A DNA stretch of 64,000 nt from Tillus elongatus. Lineage: Eukaryota; Arthropoda; Insecta; Coleoptera; Cleridae. Shown here in pieces: positions 1-9,650 of this stretch. Positions within the stretch are counted from its first letter, which is position 1. The number at the start of each line of letters is the position of its first letter. The notes under the pieces were generated by a model. The model searched no databases and was not told where the DNA came from. It saw only the letters and a list, made by a program, of their open reading frames with translations. The stretch is taken from assembly GCA_964006375.1 (NCBI GenBank), contig OZ023265.1:117689858-117753857 (forward strand). The letters are read 5' to 3'. The translations under genes were made by a program, and so were the position numbers.

Positions 1-2
1 TT

Positions 3-440
3 CAGGAAGGGGAGAGCCCGCCTCAGTTCCACCTGACGCGCCTGACGGGGGGCATCCTCTGGATAACCTGTGCCGGCCCGCAGTCGCGGGACTGGCTGCG
101 GAAAACGATCGGGGGCCTCGGTCAGATTTGGGAGGGGGCGGACTTGACAGCCGTCGAGCCCAAGGAACTCCCAAAGAGACGCAAGGTCCTCGTAGGGATC
201 CCTGACACCGTCCCGCAGGAGACGGTGATCAGCAGACTTAAGATCCAGAACCCTGAACTGGGGACGCAACACTGGTCGGTTCTAAGCAGGAAGGCAGAGG
301 AGAAAGGACAGACGCTCGCCTTCTCGATCGACCAGACATCTTACAGAGCCCTTGAAGGAACCTCCTTCAAGGCATTCTGGGGCATGGGAAGGGTTAGCTT
401 CCGCCCACTGGGGAAGCACCTAAGGGTTAATGGGACTTAG
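3..440 (+). CDS. Retrotransposon ORF1, C-terminal part (DUF4780-like domain)
   Basis: The frame is open from the window edge to a stop at 438-440; the start is off the left side, so the internal Met at 144 is not the real start. About 145 residues are visible. They contain ILWITCAGPQSRDWLRK, then ELPKRRKVLVGIP, and later a QNPELGT..WSVLSRK block. This pattern matches the DUF4780 domain that ends ORF1 proteins of many insect LOA/R1-like elements. Such ORF1 proteins bind element RNA and form the ribonucleoprotein with the ORF2 product. The last codons overlap the first codons of ORF2 by 11 bases in another frame, which suggests ORF2 is translated by termination-reinitiation. The domain name is from memory of the family pattern. 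Confidence 0.8.
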   Translation, partial: QEGESPPQFHLTRLTGGILWITCAGPQSRDWLRKTIGGLGQIWEGADLTAVEPKELPKRRKVLVGIPDTVPQETVISRLKIQNPELGTQHWSVLSRKAEEKGQTLAFSIDQTSYRALEGTSFKAFWGMGRVSFRPLGKHLRVNGT

Positions 441-3400
441 GTTCCTTCAGGTCAACCTCCAACACAGTAGGGCAGCCACGGCCGGACTACTAATGGCTCT
501 GAGGAACACGGATGTGGCCCTCATCCAGGAACCGTACTCCTATAAAGGAGAGATCAAGGGACTCGGCGGAGCTACTGGAAAGCTCATCTACAGCAGATCC
601 AGCGAGAACCCGAGGGCCTGCATTTTTGTCAGGGAAGGGATAGAGTTTCTCCCTCTAATGAATTTCTGTTCCAGGGACCTGGCAATGATCAAAATCCGAT
701 GTGGAGGAGCGGATGGGCTGAGGGACATTACTGTCGCGTCAGCCTATCTGCCAGGGGACAGCACGGACCCTCCTCCACCCAACGAATTGGAGCAGCTGAT
801 GGTGGGTAGCAGAGCAGGTGGATGGCAGACCATCATCGGCATGGATGCGAATGCGCACCATGAGTTGTGGGGTAGCTCGGACACAAACTCTAGGGGTGAG
901 GCACTTTTACAATTCTTTATGAAATTTAATTTAGACATATTGAATAGAGGTAATAAACCGACCTTCGTCACAACACGCCGTGAGGAAGTTTTAGATCTAA
1001 CAGTTTCCACCCAGTTTCTGGGTGACTTTGTTAAAAGCTGGGCTGTGTCTGGGGAAGTGAGTAGCTCAGACCACAGATACATCCGGTTTGAGATCGCCAA
1101 AGTTGAAAGAGAAACGGTATGGTACCGGGACCCCCGCAAGGCGGACTGGGAAGCCTACAGGGCAGACCTAGCTGTGGAACTGCGAGGGGTTAAGAGTACC
1201 ATAAAAAATTCAATAGACCTCGAGATTGCAGCAGTCCAATTGCGAGACGCAATTACCTCGGCCTATAACGCCAACTGCCCCCTGAAAATGAGGGTGTCCA
1301 CCAGGAACGTCCCGTGGTGGAACAAGGACCTCAGGCAAAGGAGGACGCAGGTTCGTAAGCTGTTTAACGCGGCCAAAAGGTCGGGAGCATGGGATGAATA
1401 TAGACAGGCCCTATTGACCTATAACAAAAGACTGAGGGACGCCAAGAAGGAGTCGTGGAGGAGGCACTGCGAAGAAGTGGAAAACACGTCCGAGAGTGCT
1501 CGACTACACAAGATCCTGTCTAAGGGCCCTCAGACTAACATAGGCTCCCTTAGAACACCCACGGGAGGGTTTACAAGCTCGGGGGAGGAAACTATGGAAA
1601 TTTTACTCCAGGCGCACTTCCCCGGCTGTAACATAATAAACCAATCACCTCCGGGCTGGGAACACTCAGAAATAGAGGCGCCTTATAGGCGGGCATCTAG
1701 AGTAGACTGGACAGTCGCTAAAGAGGTGGTTACCTGGAGCAAAATCAGATGGGCCATTAACAGCTTTAAGCCATACAAATCGCCGGGATTTGATGGAATA
1801 ATGCCCATCATGCTCCAACAGGGGATAGATATACTGGCGCCGGTGCCTACCCTCATTATGAGGGCCAGCCTGGCTCTGGGGTACATTCCGAGGGCATGGA
1901 GACTGGCCAGGGTTGTATTTATTCCTAAACCTGGGCGTACAACAGACCAGGCAAAGTCCCTGAGGCCAATAAGTCTCATGTCCTTCTTGCTGAAAACAGT
2001 GCAAAAACTGCTCGACCGGCACATTAGGGGGGGGGGGGGGGTACTGGAAGCATATCCTCTACACTGCGGACAATATGCATACAGAGCAGGATTCTCAACA
2101 GAAACAGCACTGCACCAACTGGTGCTGAAACTGGAGAATACGCTGGAGAACAAGGAGGTGGCGCTGGGGGCCTTCCTAGACATAGAGGGGGCCTTTAGCA
2201 ACACCTCGTTCGGATCGGTTCTGGCAGCTGCCCGGGAGCGTGGAATAGAGGAGACCTGCTGCAGGTGGATCGGTTCCATGCTCAGGGACAGGGCGGTGTT
2301 CACCTCACTCGCGGGAGGGACTCTGCTGGCGGGGGTCGCGGCGGGGTGTCCGCAGGGGAGCGTTCTGTGTCCCTTGCTCTGGTGTCTAGTCGTGGACGGC
2401 CTGCTGGGGAGGCTCTCGGGAGGGGGGTATGAGGTACAGGGCTATGCGGACGACATTGTCATCATAGTCCGAGGAAAGGTCACACAGGCAGTGTGGGAGC
2501 GTATGCAGACTGCACTGAAAGTGGTGGAAGGGTGGACGGTTGATCAAGGGCTCGGGGTGAGCCCCGAGAAAGCAACCGTCGTGCCGTTTACAAGGAGGAG
2601 AAAGTGTGAAAGCCACAGAACGCTCACTCTATACGGTAGGAGCGTTCCAATGGCCAGGGAGGTAAAATATCTTGGGGTCGTATTGGACTCTAAGCTAACC
2701 TGGAATGGTCACATTGGAAAAATACTGCGTAAGGCAGTCATGACCTTAGCCGTCACTAGGCGGCTATTTGGAAAAACGTGGGGACTAAGACCTAGTATGG
2801 CCCACTGGCTGTACACAAGGGTGGTTAGACCATCGTTAACATATGCGGCACTGGTCTGGTGGCCTAAGGTGACACAATCCAGTGCCAAACAAAAACTAGG
2901 CAAGATCCAAAGGATGGCTTGCCTAGGCATCACAGGGGCCATGTCTTCAACCCCAACAGCCGCCATGGAGGTGTTGCTGGATCTACCCCCCCTACACTTA
3001 GTTATTATGGGAGAGGCCAGGCTAGGACTATACAGACTAGCCTGCAATGGTAGACTGAAGATCAACCCAGGCTTCAGGGGCCACTGCAAAATTCAGGAGA
3101 TCGTGAAGGAGCCCATGCTTGAAATGAGGTCAGACTTCGCGAGCCCGCGAATGTGCAGGGAAAACAACTTTACAGTGGAAATCCCCGATCGCGAGGCATG
3201 GCGGGAGGAGACGCCGGGCATTCCACGAGACGCGCTCGTCTGGTTCACGGACGATTCCGGCGGGGAGCGTGGGACAGGGGCAGGTGTTTACTCGGAAGGA
3301 CCGAGGGTAAGTCATAGTATTTCCCTCGGAGCCCATGCAACGGTGTTTCAGGCCGAGATGTACGCCATCCTGCACTGTGTGCGGGAGAACAAGAGGAGGG

Positions 3401-4080
3401 GCTACACCAACAAGCGGATCCTCATAGCCACAGACAGCCAGGCAGCCCTTAAGGCACTAAGTAGCCCACGGGTAAATTCTTGGCTGGTGAGTGAGTGCCG
3501 AGACGAGACGAGCGACCTGGCTGGGCAGAATGAGGTGACCCTCATCTGGGTGCCGGGTCACTCGGGGGTCAAAGGCAATGAAGAAGCTGACAGTCTCGCG
3601 AAGAGAGGGTCAGCAGAACCATTTATGGGACCAGAACCGGCTCTGGGCGTGTCAAAGAGCACTGCCAGGGGAGCCATTAAGTCCTGGGTCAGAAACCAAC
3701 ACAAGGTGTACTGGGCGGACTGTCCAGGGCTCAGACATGGGAAGTCAATAATTGACGGACCCAGTTTAAAGAGAGCTGTGGAGCTGCTAAACCTTAGCAG
3801 AGGACAGCTCAGAAACACAACAGGTCTCTTGACGGGACACATGGCCGTCAAGAAACACCTGCATAAAATGGGGCGGTTCGAAGGGGACCTCGCATGCAGA
3901 CTCTGCGGCGAGGGGGAGGAATCAGCCCAGCACATCTTGTGTGAGTGTATAGCTCTGGACCGGAAAAGACAACTGATCTACGGTCACTCTAGACCGGAGA
4001 CAGAGCAATATAAAACTTCACCCTACCAATCGCTGTGCAGACTAGTTCAAGGCACAGTGATTTTGGAATGGGTGGAGTAA
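430..4080 (+). CDS. Retrotransposon ORF2: endonuclease, reverse transcriptase, RNase H
   Basis: This is a 1216-residue polyprotein without internal stops. Residues about 1-220 are an APE-type endonuclease (LQVNLQHSRAA, QEPY, GMDANAHHELWG, SSDH). The reverse transcriptase spans about 430-790, with FIPKPGRTTDQAKSLRPISL, a FLDIEGAFSN motif A, GCPQGSVLCPLLW and the catalytic YADD. RNase H follows at about 930-1060: WFTDDSGG, QAEMYAILH, ATDSQAALKAL and IWVPGHSGVKGNEEADSLA give the D-E-D-H-D set. A C-terminal CxxC...H...C knuckle (CRLCGEGEESAQHILCEC) ends the protein. The product nicks target DNA and copies the element RNA there. A run of 15 G at 2027-2041 encodes RGGGG just before the GQYAYRAG motif. 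The frame survives, but this is a slippage-prone spot and relatives usually lack the extra glycines. All catalytic residues are present, so this copy could be active. Confidence 0.95.
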   Translation: MGLRFLQVNLQHSRAATAGLLMALRNTDVALIQEPYSYKGEIKGLGGATGKLIYSRSSENPRACIFVREGIEFLPLMNFCSRDLAMIKIRCGGADGLRDITVASAYLPGDSTDPPPPNELEQLMVGSRAGGWQTIIGMDANAHHELWGSSDTNSRGEALLQFFMKFNLDILNRGNKPTFVTTRREEVLDLTVSTQFLGDFVKSWAVSGEVSSSDHRYIRFEIAKVERETVWYRDPRKADWEAYRADLAVELRGVKSTIKNSIDLEIAAVQLRDAITSAYNANCPLKMRVSTRNVPWWNKDLRQRRTQVRKLFNAAKRSGAWDEYRQALLTYNKRLRDAKKESWRRHCEEVENTSESARLHKILSKGPQTNIGSLRTPTGGFTSSGEETMEILLQAHFPGCNIINQSPPGWEHSEIEAPYRRASRVDWTVAKEVVTWSKIRWAINSFKPYKSPGFDGIMPIMLQQGIDILAPVPTLIMRASLALGYIPRAWRLARVVFIPKPGRTTDQAKSLRPISLMSFLLKTVQKLLDRHIRGGGGVLEAYPLHCGQYAYRAGFSTETALHQLVLKLENTLENKEVALGAFLDIEGAFSNTSFGSVLAAARERGIEETCCRWIGSMLRDRAVFTSLAGGTLLAGVAAGCPQGSVLCPLLWCLVVDGLLGRLSGGGYEVQGYADDIVIIVRGKVTQAVWERMQTALKVVEGWTVDQGLGVSPEKATVVPFTRRRKCESHRTLTLYGRSVPMAREVKYLGVVLDSKLTWNGHIGKILRKAVMTLAVTRRLFGKTWGLRPSMAHWLYTRVVRPSLTYAALVWWPKVTQSSAKQKLGKIQRMACLGITGAMSSTPTAAMEVLLDLPPLHLVIMGEARLGLYRLACNGRLKINPGFRGHCKIQEIVKEPMLEMRSDFASPRMCRENNFTVEIPDREAWREETPGIPRDALVWFTDDSGGERGTGAGVYSEGPRVSHSISLGAHATVFQAEMYAILHCVRENKRRGYTNKRILIATDSQAALKALSSPRVNSWLVSECRDETSDLAGQNEVTLIWVPGHSGVKGNEEADSLAKRGSAEPFMGPEPALGVSKSTARGAIKSWVRNQHKVYWADCPGLRHGKSIIDGPSLKRAVELLNLSRGQLRNTTGLLTGHMAVKKHLHKMGRFEGDLACRLCGEGEESAQHILCECIALDRKRQLIYGHSRPETEQYKTSPYQSLCRLVQGTVILEWVE

Positions 4081-4264
4081 GACTAAGGGTATGCACAATC
4101 AACCAAAGGTTGCGGTGCTATCGGGGCGGCAAGGCCGCGGACGAGCCCTGAGGGAACAAAAAAAAAAAGTACCCCATCTAGTATCCATTGGAACTTTGAG
4201 TGTTTTTTGGGTTTCACCACGACTTTTCTGTATTTCTTTAAAAACTTCTTTAAATCAACACAAA

Positions 4265-4530
4265 TCAGAATGAAAACATTCAGTGAAAGGCTTCTTTTCA
4301 GACAACAAAATTTGTTAAACTTCACAATGTGTTTCGGCCCACTTAGTGACCATCTGAGTGTGTCCTGCACAATTGCCTACGAGAAGAACGATGTTTTTCT
4401 GACAGACCTTTAGATTGTGTTTCTAGATTTATCCCCTGAAGATGGCCACTTAGTGGGCCGAAACACATTGGTAAGTTTAATAAATTTTGTTGTCTGGAGA
4501 GCAGCCTCTCGTTGAATGTTTTAATTATGT
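4265..4530. repeat. Foldback (inverted repeat) with a hammerhead-like core; possible Penelope pseudo-LTR pair
   Basis: Two arms of about 90 bp (4268-4358 and 4437-4528) are inverted copies with about 80% identity by eye, separated by about 80 bp. The right arm carries CTGAAGA (4436-4442), a GGCC/GGCC hairpin and GAAAC (4460-4464), followed by GTA (4471-4473). This is the order of a hammerhead core. The left arm keeps GAAAC but has lost the first box. Penelope-like elements are known to carry hammerhead motifs in repeated or inverted terminal copies, so a remnant of such an element is the best guess. The stem I needed for a working ribozyme is not visible. Confidence 0.6.
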
Positions 4531-4559
4531 CTATCCCAGACTGTGTGACGTTTAGGAAA

Positions 4560-4775
4560 TAAGTTTCTTCTTCTTATTCACAGTTTCTGGCCTGAACTTC
4601 GCAAATCAGCTGTTAAAAAGTTGGTTACTGGCCCACAAATTGACATTTACATGAAAAATCTGGGAAAGTTTGCAAGGAAAGTTTCCGGGAATATTTCCAG
4701 TAACATTAAAGGAAACTTTTAAAGTGAAAATAAATTCCCTACTGGAAACTTTCCAGTTCCCATCCCTAATTTTAT
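4560..4775. repeat. Possible hAT-like MITE end
   Basis: The right boundary reads, on the - strand, TAGGGATGGGAACTGG followed by several GGAAAGTTTCC-type palindromic blocks. TAGGGATGGGAA resembles the terminal inverted repeat of many hAT non-autonomous elements. No matching left end or target duplication was found, so this is only a suggestion. Confidence 0.3.
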
Positions 4776-4944
4776 TGTAAAGTTACTTTTAAGTTATCCA
4801 AAGGTATCCCTGAAAAAAAAAACGTGCATCGAGGATATGATTAAGGAATAAATAGTAAATCAAATTCAATATTATTTTTCACTAGTTTAAATGGGGGTCT
4901 AAAAATAATAACGTAACTGGTGCGCATTTGACAAGAAAGGTAGC

Positions 4945-5345
4945 CAAAATCTGGCAACAGTGCCGCTATCATTGTTCAATTCCGCATGCCCAGAACGCCC
5001 AAATGTGGAATTTTGTAAGTGCAACTTTAGCAGTTTTGAAGATTTAAGCATACCGGTAGTTTTCACCGAAAATGAAGTGTTCTCATATCTCAGCCACTGG
5101 TAGAGATAAAACTTTGAAAATTTGTGATCTTACTAAATTTGAGACGCACAATTCACTGCAATAAAAATAAATGTGGCATTCCATTTAGGATAACAAAAGG
5201 ACTGCATGTAGTGCAAAACTGGGAAATCTGTGGCGATATCATTGTTCTTCAATTGCGCATGTCCAGAAACGCCCATGTGCTTATTCTTGTAGGCGTAACA
5301 TTAGCAGTCTTGAAGATATTGCAGAGTAGCAGTACTTTTTACTAA
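4945..5345 (+). repeat. Diverged direct repeat of about 110 bp, spacing about 267 bp
   Basis: Segments near 4965-5075 and 5232-5340 share the order ATCATTGTTC, CGCATG.CCAGAA, ACGCCCA.., TTAGCAGT.TTGAAGAT. They lie in the intron directly before the last TSFM exon. No coding potential is seen, and the source element is unknown. Confidence 0.6.
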
Positions 5346-5421
5346 CCTGGTATATGAACATGTGCACTATCATAATGACTCGATAATGCTGTTTTAATGA
5401 TATTTTTCCCACTATTTTCAG

Positions 5422-5934
5422 GTAACTCTCAACACAGAGGAATTAAAACAATTAAAAACGAAAGAAGGAAAATCACTAGCAGATGTTTTAGCCTTAATGA
5501 TTGGCACTGTGGGCGAGAATGCTACTCTGAAGAGGGCTTTATGCATTAAAGCAGATGACAATGTAAAATTAGCAGGTTATGCCCATCCATCAAGTACTGA
5601 AGATAATTTAAATAGTGTACTCCTAGGAAGATTTGGAGGTGTAGTAGCATTGAAATATGCTGACAGTTCTAATATAGATGAAGTTGGCAAAGGTATATGC
5701 CAGCATGTTGTTGGCATGGCACCCAAGAAAATAGGCACATCAGAAGATGAACCTGCTAATAATAAAGATGATGAAGTGTGCCTAATTCATCAAGAATATC
5801 TCCTAGATGAATCGATTACAGTAAAAGAATTAATGGAAGAGAATAATGTAGAAGTTGTTGATTTTAATAGATTTGAGTGTGGTGAAACTACAGTAGGAAG
5901 CCAACCCATTGATTTAGTTGAAACCTGTCAATAA
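5422..5934 (+). CDS. TSFM: Mitochondrial elongation factor Ts, last coding exon
   Basis: EF-Ts is the guanine-nucleotide exchange factor that recharges EF-Tu during mitochondrial translation. The exon starts after a pyrimidine-rich acceptor ending TTTTCAG at 5421 and is open for 170 codons to TAA. It opens with VTLNTEELKQLKT, then LMIGTVGENATLKRAL, the core start of the EF-Ts C-terminal dimerisation/EF-Tu contact region. Other family marks are LGRFGGVVAL, GKGICQHVVGMAPKKIG and the C-terminal LLDESITVKELM..NNVEVVDFNRFECGE, all close to animal TSFM. The acceptor is in phase 0. The upstream exons, with the mitochondrial targeting peptide, UBA-like domain and TDF motif, are not between 4170 and 5420 and must lie left of the retrotransposon or outside the window. 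If so, family A sits inside a TSFM intron. No frameshift is present. Confidence 0.92.
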   Translation, partial: VTLNTEELKQLKTKEGKSLADVLALMIGTVGENATLKRALCIKADDNVKLAGYAHPSSTEDNLNSVLLGRFGGVVALKYADSSNIDEVGKGICQHVVGMAPKKIGTSEDEPANNKDDEVCLIHQEYLLDESITVKELMEENNVEVVDFNRFECGETTVGSQPIDLVETCQ

Positions 5935-6455
5935 TCTGTATAAAAATAACACCCTTAGAAAACCTGTATATTGTGGCAGAATGAAGATATTGTTTTAGTA
6001 GTCCAGTCATCTGCTTGATACAAGAAAATATGGTAGATAATTTTGTAAAAAGCATTTACCTTAGCAGTAAAATTTTATAATTATTAAAGGTTGTTTTACA
6101 TTTTGTTACTCTCTAATCCAGTAGATTACAGAATTTTATATTTTCATGTTGAATAAGTGCGAATGGTGTTAACACCGCAGCCAATATACCAACATCACAC
6201 ACACATATTGGATATTGTTGACTAAGTAATTATATAAAAGAAACAGGGGAGGCAAATAACAGGCAAAGTTCTCTGGATGACTAACTTGTAAAGTTCAGAC
6301 TATGAAATCACAGGTTCGAGTCCCATATTTAGAAAGTAGTTTTTTTTCACTCTAATGTGTCATGGCCTGCTTCTCATATGTTATGGGTGGTGTCTTTTTT
6401 CTGTATGCATGTGTAACTCATAAATCTTAAGGCTTCAGGGTGCTGAGTTACTGTC

Positions 6456-6458
<3 letters not shown>
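5935..6458 (+). other. TSFM 3' UTR and flank with a decayed tRNA-like segment
   Basis: The AT-rich sequence after the TSFM stop is probably its 3' UTR, but no strong AATAAA is seen in the first 200 bases. At about 6250-6325 there is a tRNA-like stretch with an intact B-box-like GGTTCGAGTCCC (6314-6325). The A box is poor and no acceptor stem pairs, so this is a SINE head or tRNA relic, not a tRNA gene. Confidence 0.45.

Positions 6459-6537
<79 letters not shown>
6459..6537. repeat. (TA)n microsatellite
   Basis: This is an uninterrupted TA run of about 79 bp, the first of eight long TA arrays in the window. Open frames of alternating Ile-Tyr across it are artefacts. Confidence 0.97.
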
Positions 6538-6539
<2 letters not shown>

Positions 6540-7080
6540 GTTATTATTAGCAAAAATAACTCCTTAAAAAGTGCGGTGCCCATTTTTTAACATTAATTAT
6601 TTGATGATTACTAGTGAGTACCCTTTATTACTTGCAAAGTCATGTAGGGTGGACGTACTGGTTAGCCGGCCACCTCCTGTTGTCAGGCAATTTCACAAAA
6701 GTCACTTAAAATAAGAATATCAGAATAGAGAATGCAGTGTTCAAACGTCAGTTTGCATCGTAAATATGTACTGTACGGTCTTGCACAATTGAATCTTTGG
6801 TGTGCTTAAAAGGCGCAAACGATTATCAGTATGTTGGCAGTACTAGCATGGTGATCGTTAGGTGCAAAAGAGTAGAAAGTTTCTAGTGTGAGGTGAAGTG
6901 GGAAATAGTAAGTATTGTTTTTTAAATATATTGCTAGCAGATTTATCCAGTTAGTTTCTTATAATAATCACGTTGACTTTCAATTCAATCGCTTAATTTC
7001 GGAGAAATATCCGTTTATTATGAAATTATGAGGTGTCTAAGTAACTGGATACTATTAACTGATACATTTCCATTCTCGGC
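6538..7080. other. AT-rich spacer, nothing recognised
   Basis: No coding exon, repeat partner or RNA was recognised here. It may include the outer left end of the pogo-like element that follows, but no terminal repeat could be paired. Confidence 0.3.
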
Positions 7081-8417
7081 CACCTGTCCGAGAAAGGAGT
7101 CTGGCGGGATGTTAAAATCGACTATCTTTTTCTTACATATCTAAATGTTAGTGAGGTTATCACTTTTAATAATTTGTTGAATTTTGAATTAAGTATTTCA
7201 AGACCGGTTTCCGGAAAGTTTATTAGTTATTAAGCGCCAAATTTGAATTACTAAAATCGGTGTCCAAGAATGAGATAAAGTCTGTCCGAGAACTGGATAT
7301 TTCTCTATAATATGCATTTTTATGGATGTATATCATTTATACTCTTTCAGATGTCCAAGAGAACTATCCAACATAGGCCAAGAAAATTATAAGTATACTA
7401 TGAAGATAAATTACAATTAACTTTGTCATCCATCATAGATCGCAAGCTGGGGGTGAGAGAAGCAAGTAAGCAATTTGACGTACCAAGAAGCACTGCATGA
7501 CAGAAGGTCTGTAAAATGTCCTGACCCATTACGGAAAACTGGTCCAAATCCAATTATGACCATAGAAGGAGAGCAAAGGATTGCTGATTGGGCTACGAAA
7601 ATTGCCAAACGTGGCTTTTCAATAAAAAGAGAAGAACTTATTGAGACCGTTATCAAAATCGCGAGAGACAATAGGACAATACATTTTTTTCCAAATGGGA
7701 AACCTGGCGAGAAATGGTATAGGAACTTTCTGAAATTTCGCTGCTGAAAGCAGAAGCCATAAATAAGGCGAGAGCCCTACTACTGAAGAATATATAAGAT
7801 CATGGTTCGGAGGCTTGAGGAACTTCCTTGAAGACATTAGAGCCGAAGAAGTAACGGATGACCCTACAAGGATCTTCAATGGCAATGAGTCTGGTTTTTC
7901 TCTTTGCCCAAAATGAGGCAAAGTGTTGGTGCCAAGGGATTTGTATTCTGTCAAATGTGGCAATGAAAAAGACACATTGACTGTGATAGTTATATTAAAT
8001 GCAAATGGCCACCCATGTGTACCTCTAGTTGTATTCCCTTACATTAGACAGCCCTGTTACTAACATGCCTTCGAATTGGGTACCTGGAAAATATGACTCG
8101 GGGTGGATGAGACGCGATGTCTATTTTTAATACATAAGCACGATTTTAATAAATAGGTGACTACCCACCTTATAGTGGCCACGTCGTGTACCGTCATGAC
8201 AAAAAGTAGCCCTGATTGGCCACTGGGTTCGAAGAATTGTGTCTCTGTCTTTCCTATAGTAAACGTACTTACGTTTGTATAAATTACGAGTATCTATGTT
8301 TATGTGTATATTTTTGCGTTAAAAAAAGTTTTAATTACATTACATAATTAGATAACTTCAGATACGTAAATTTAATTTAGTTAGCCCAAAACACCATGCC
8401 AACTTACCGATTACTAG

Positions 8418-8429
<12 letters not shown>

Positions 8430-8512
<83 letters not shown>
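8430..8512. repeat. (TA)n microsatellite inside the pogo relic
   Basis: An 83-bp TA run preceded by a short TTA run. It marks the right end of the stretch that interrupts the pogo transposase. Confidence 0.97.
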
Positions 8513-8515
<3 letters not shown>

Positions 8516-9304
8516 AGTCTGTGGCTAGTGGAACTTGCCTTCCGAAGCCATTCACCTACACACACACACAAATGGCTGACTGAAAATCCAGTGAAGAGAT
8601 CGATTATTTTATTAATTGATGCTCATGTCCCACATGACTGCCCCTTAGTAATTTTTGCGAGGAGAACAAGATTATTCTGTATGTCTTGCTACCAAACACC
8701 ACTCACATTTTGCAGCCTACAGATGTAAGTGTATTCCGACCACTCAAGCATCAGTAGAAAAATGCAGTAAGATCGTGGCAAAGCAAACAACCAGCCAATA
8801 CATCTATCACTAACGCAAATTTTTGCAGTTTTCCACGGAGCTCTCAGAAATACAAACATGATCGCCTGTAAAAGAATCACTTTCGTAAATGTGGTTTGAT
8901 TCCCTTGGAAGAAAACAATGTCGAGTACTCCAAATGCGTTAAAAACTTATTAGAATCTATCAACCAAACAGAGGAAAATACCATTCCTTGTGATAACGAC
9001 TATGAAATCGAGCCGGAACTGAACTGAATTACAATCAATGAGAAGACTCTTCAGAAAAATAGAGAAAAAAAATTATGTGAGAAAGGAATTGATAATTTCA
9101 TATAAGATGAAATTAATAATTGAGAAAGTGTAAAATGGTCCATGACCAATCTGAATTCATATACGAAGTTCAGGATGTACCTTTGACTACTCATGTTCAA
9201 AATGTTCTTCCAGCTCAGTTGTCCATAGGATCGATTGTACTCATGGACTATTTACAAATCTTGAATGTTTAAACAATCATAGTGAATTCCAGTTCGACAA
9301 AAAT

Positions 9305-9650
9305 ATCTGAATCTGCTGTGAACGAAGTTCAGCCAACAGAAGACGCAGTCAATGGTCTTATCAAAGAATCCGAAATTATTCATCAGAAAACTTTTGAAAC
9401 CCTTGAGAATGAAATCCAACCAATTGAAGGAGCAGGCACTGATCTTATCAAAGAATTCAAGATCACACCTGAGAAAGACGTTGAAACTGTTGTGGGTGTA
9501 ATCCAACCAACTGAAGAAACATATTCTGATATCATTAATGAATTCAAAATTACGCTCCAAAAATGCTTTGAAACTGTTGATGACATCCAGACAACTGAAG
9601 GAATAGGTTCTGATCTCATCAAAGAATTTGAAATTACACCTGAGAAAGTG
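9305..9650 (+). repeat. Coding minisatellite, four units of about 87 bp
   Basis: Four tandem units of about 29 codons lie within the pogo C-terminal region; each holds a QPTE-like start and a DLIKEFKIT-like middle. The units differ from each other but stay in one frame, so they diverged while the frame was still under constraint. Confidence 0.7.

Larger units (their letters stand above)
1..4168 (+). mobile_element. LOA/I-group non-LTR retrotransposon, family A (5' end off the window)
   Basis: This is a long non-LTR element read left to right: the end of ORF1, an 11-bp-overlapping ORF2, a short 3' UTR and an A-run at about 4157-4168. The 3' UTR carries a GC-rich stretch near 4105-4150 that recurs at 24843-24915 and, on the - strand, at 54349-54420, so it marks the family. 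ORF2 is open from start to stop, so this copy looks young. Its GC content is clearly higher than the surrounding AT-rich DNA. RNase H after the reverse transcriptase places it in the I/LOA group rather than Jockey; the exact clade is inferred. The 5' UTR, the ORF1 start and any 5' target duplication lie outside the window. The right flank starts at 4169. Confidence 0.93.

Noticed and set aside
744..3935. Several - strand open frames across the family A ORF2
   Set aside because: They are shadows of the GC-rich ORF2 on the other strand and show no domain.
4560..4680. Possible upstream TSFM exon after a TTATTCACAG acceptor-like site
   Set aside because: The translated text (FWPELRKSAVKKLV) does not match any EF-Ts region, and the sequence runs into palindromic MITE-like repeats.
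6250..6330. Possible tRNA gene with a B box
   Set aside because: The acceptor and anticodon stems do not pair and the A box is poor, so it is a relic or SINE head.
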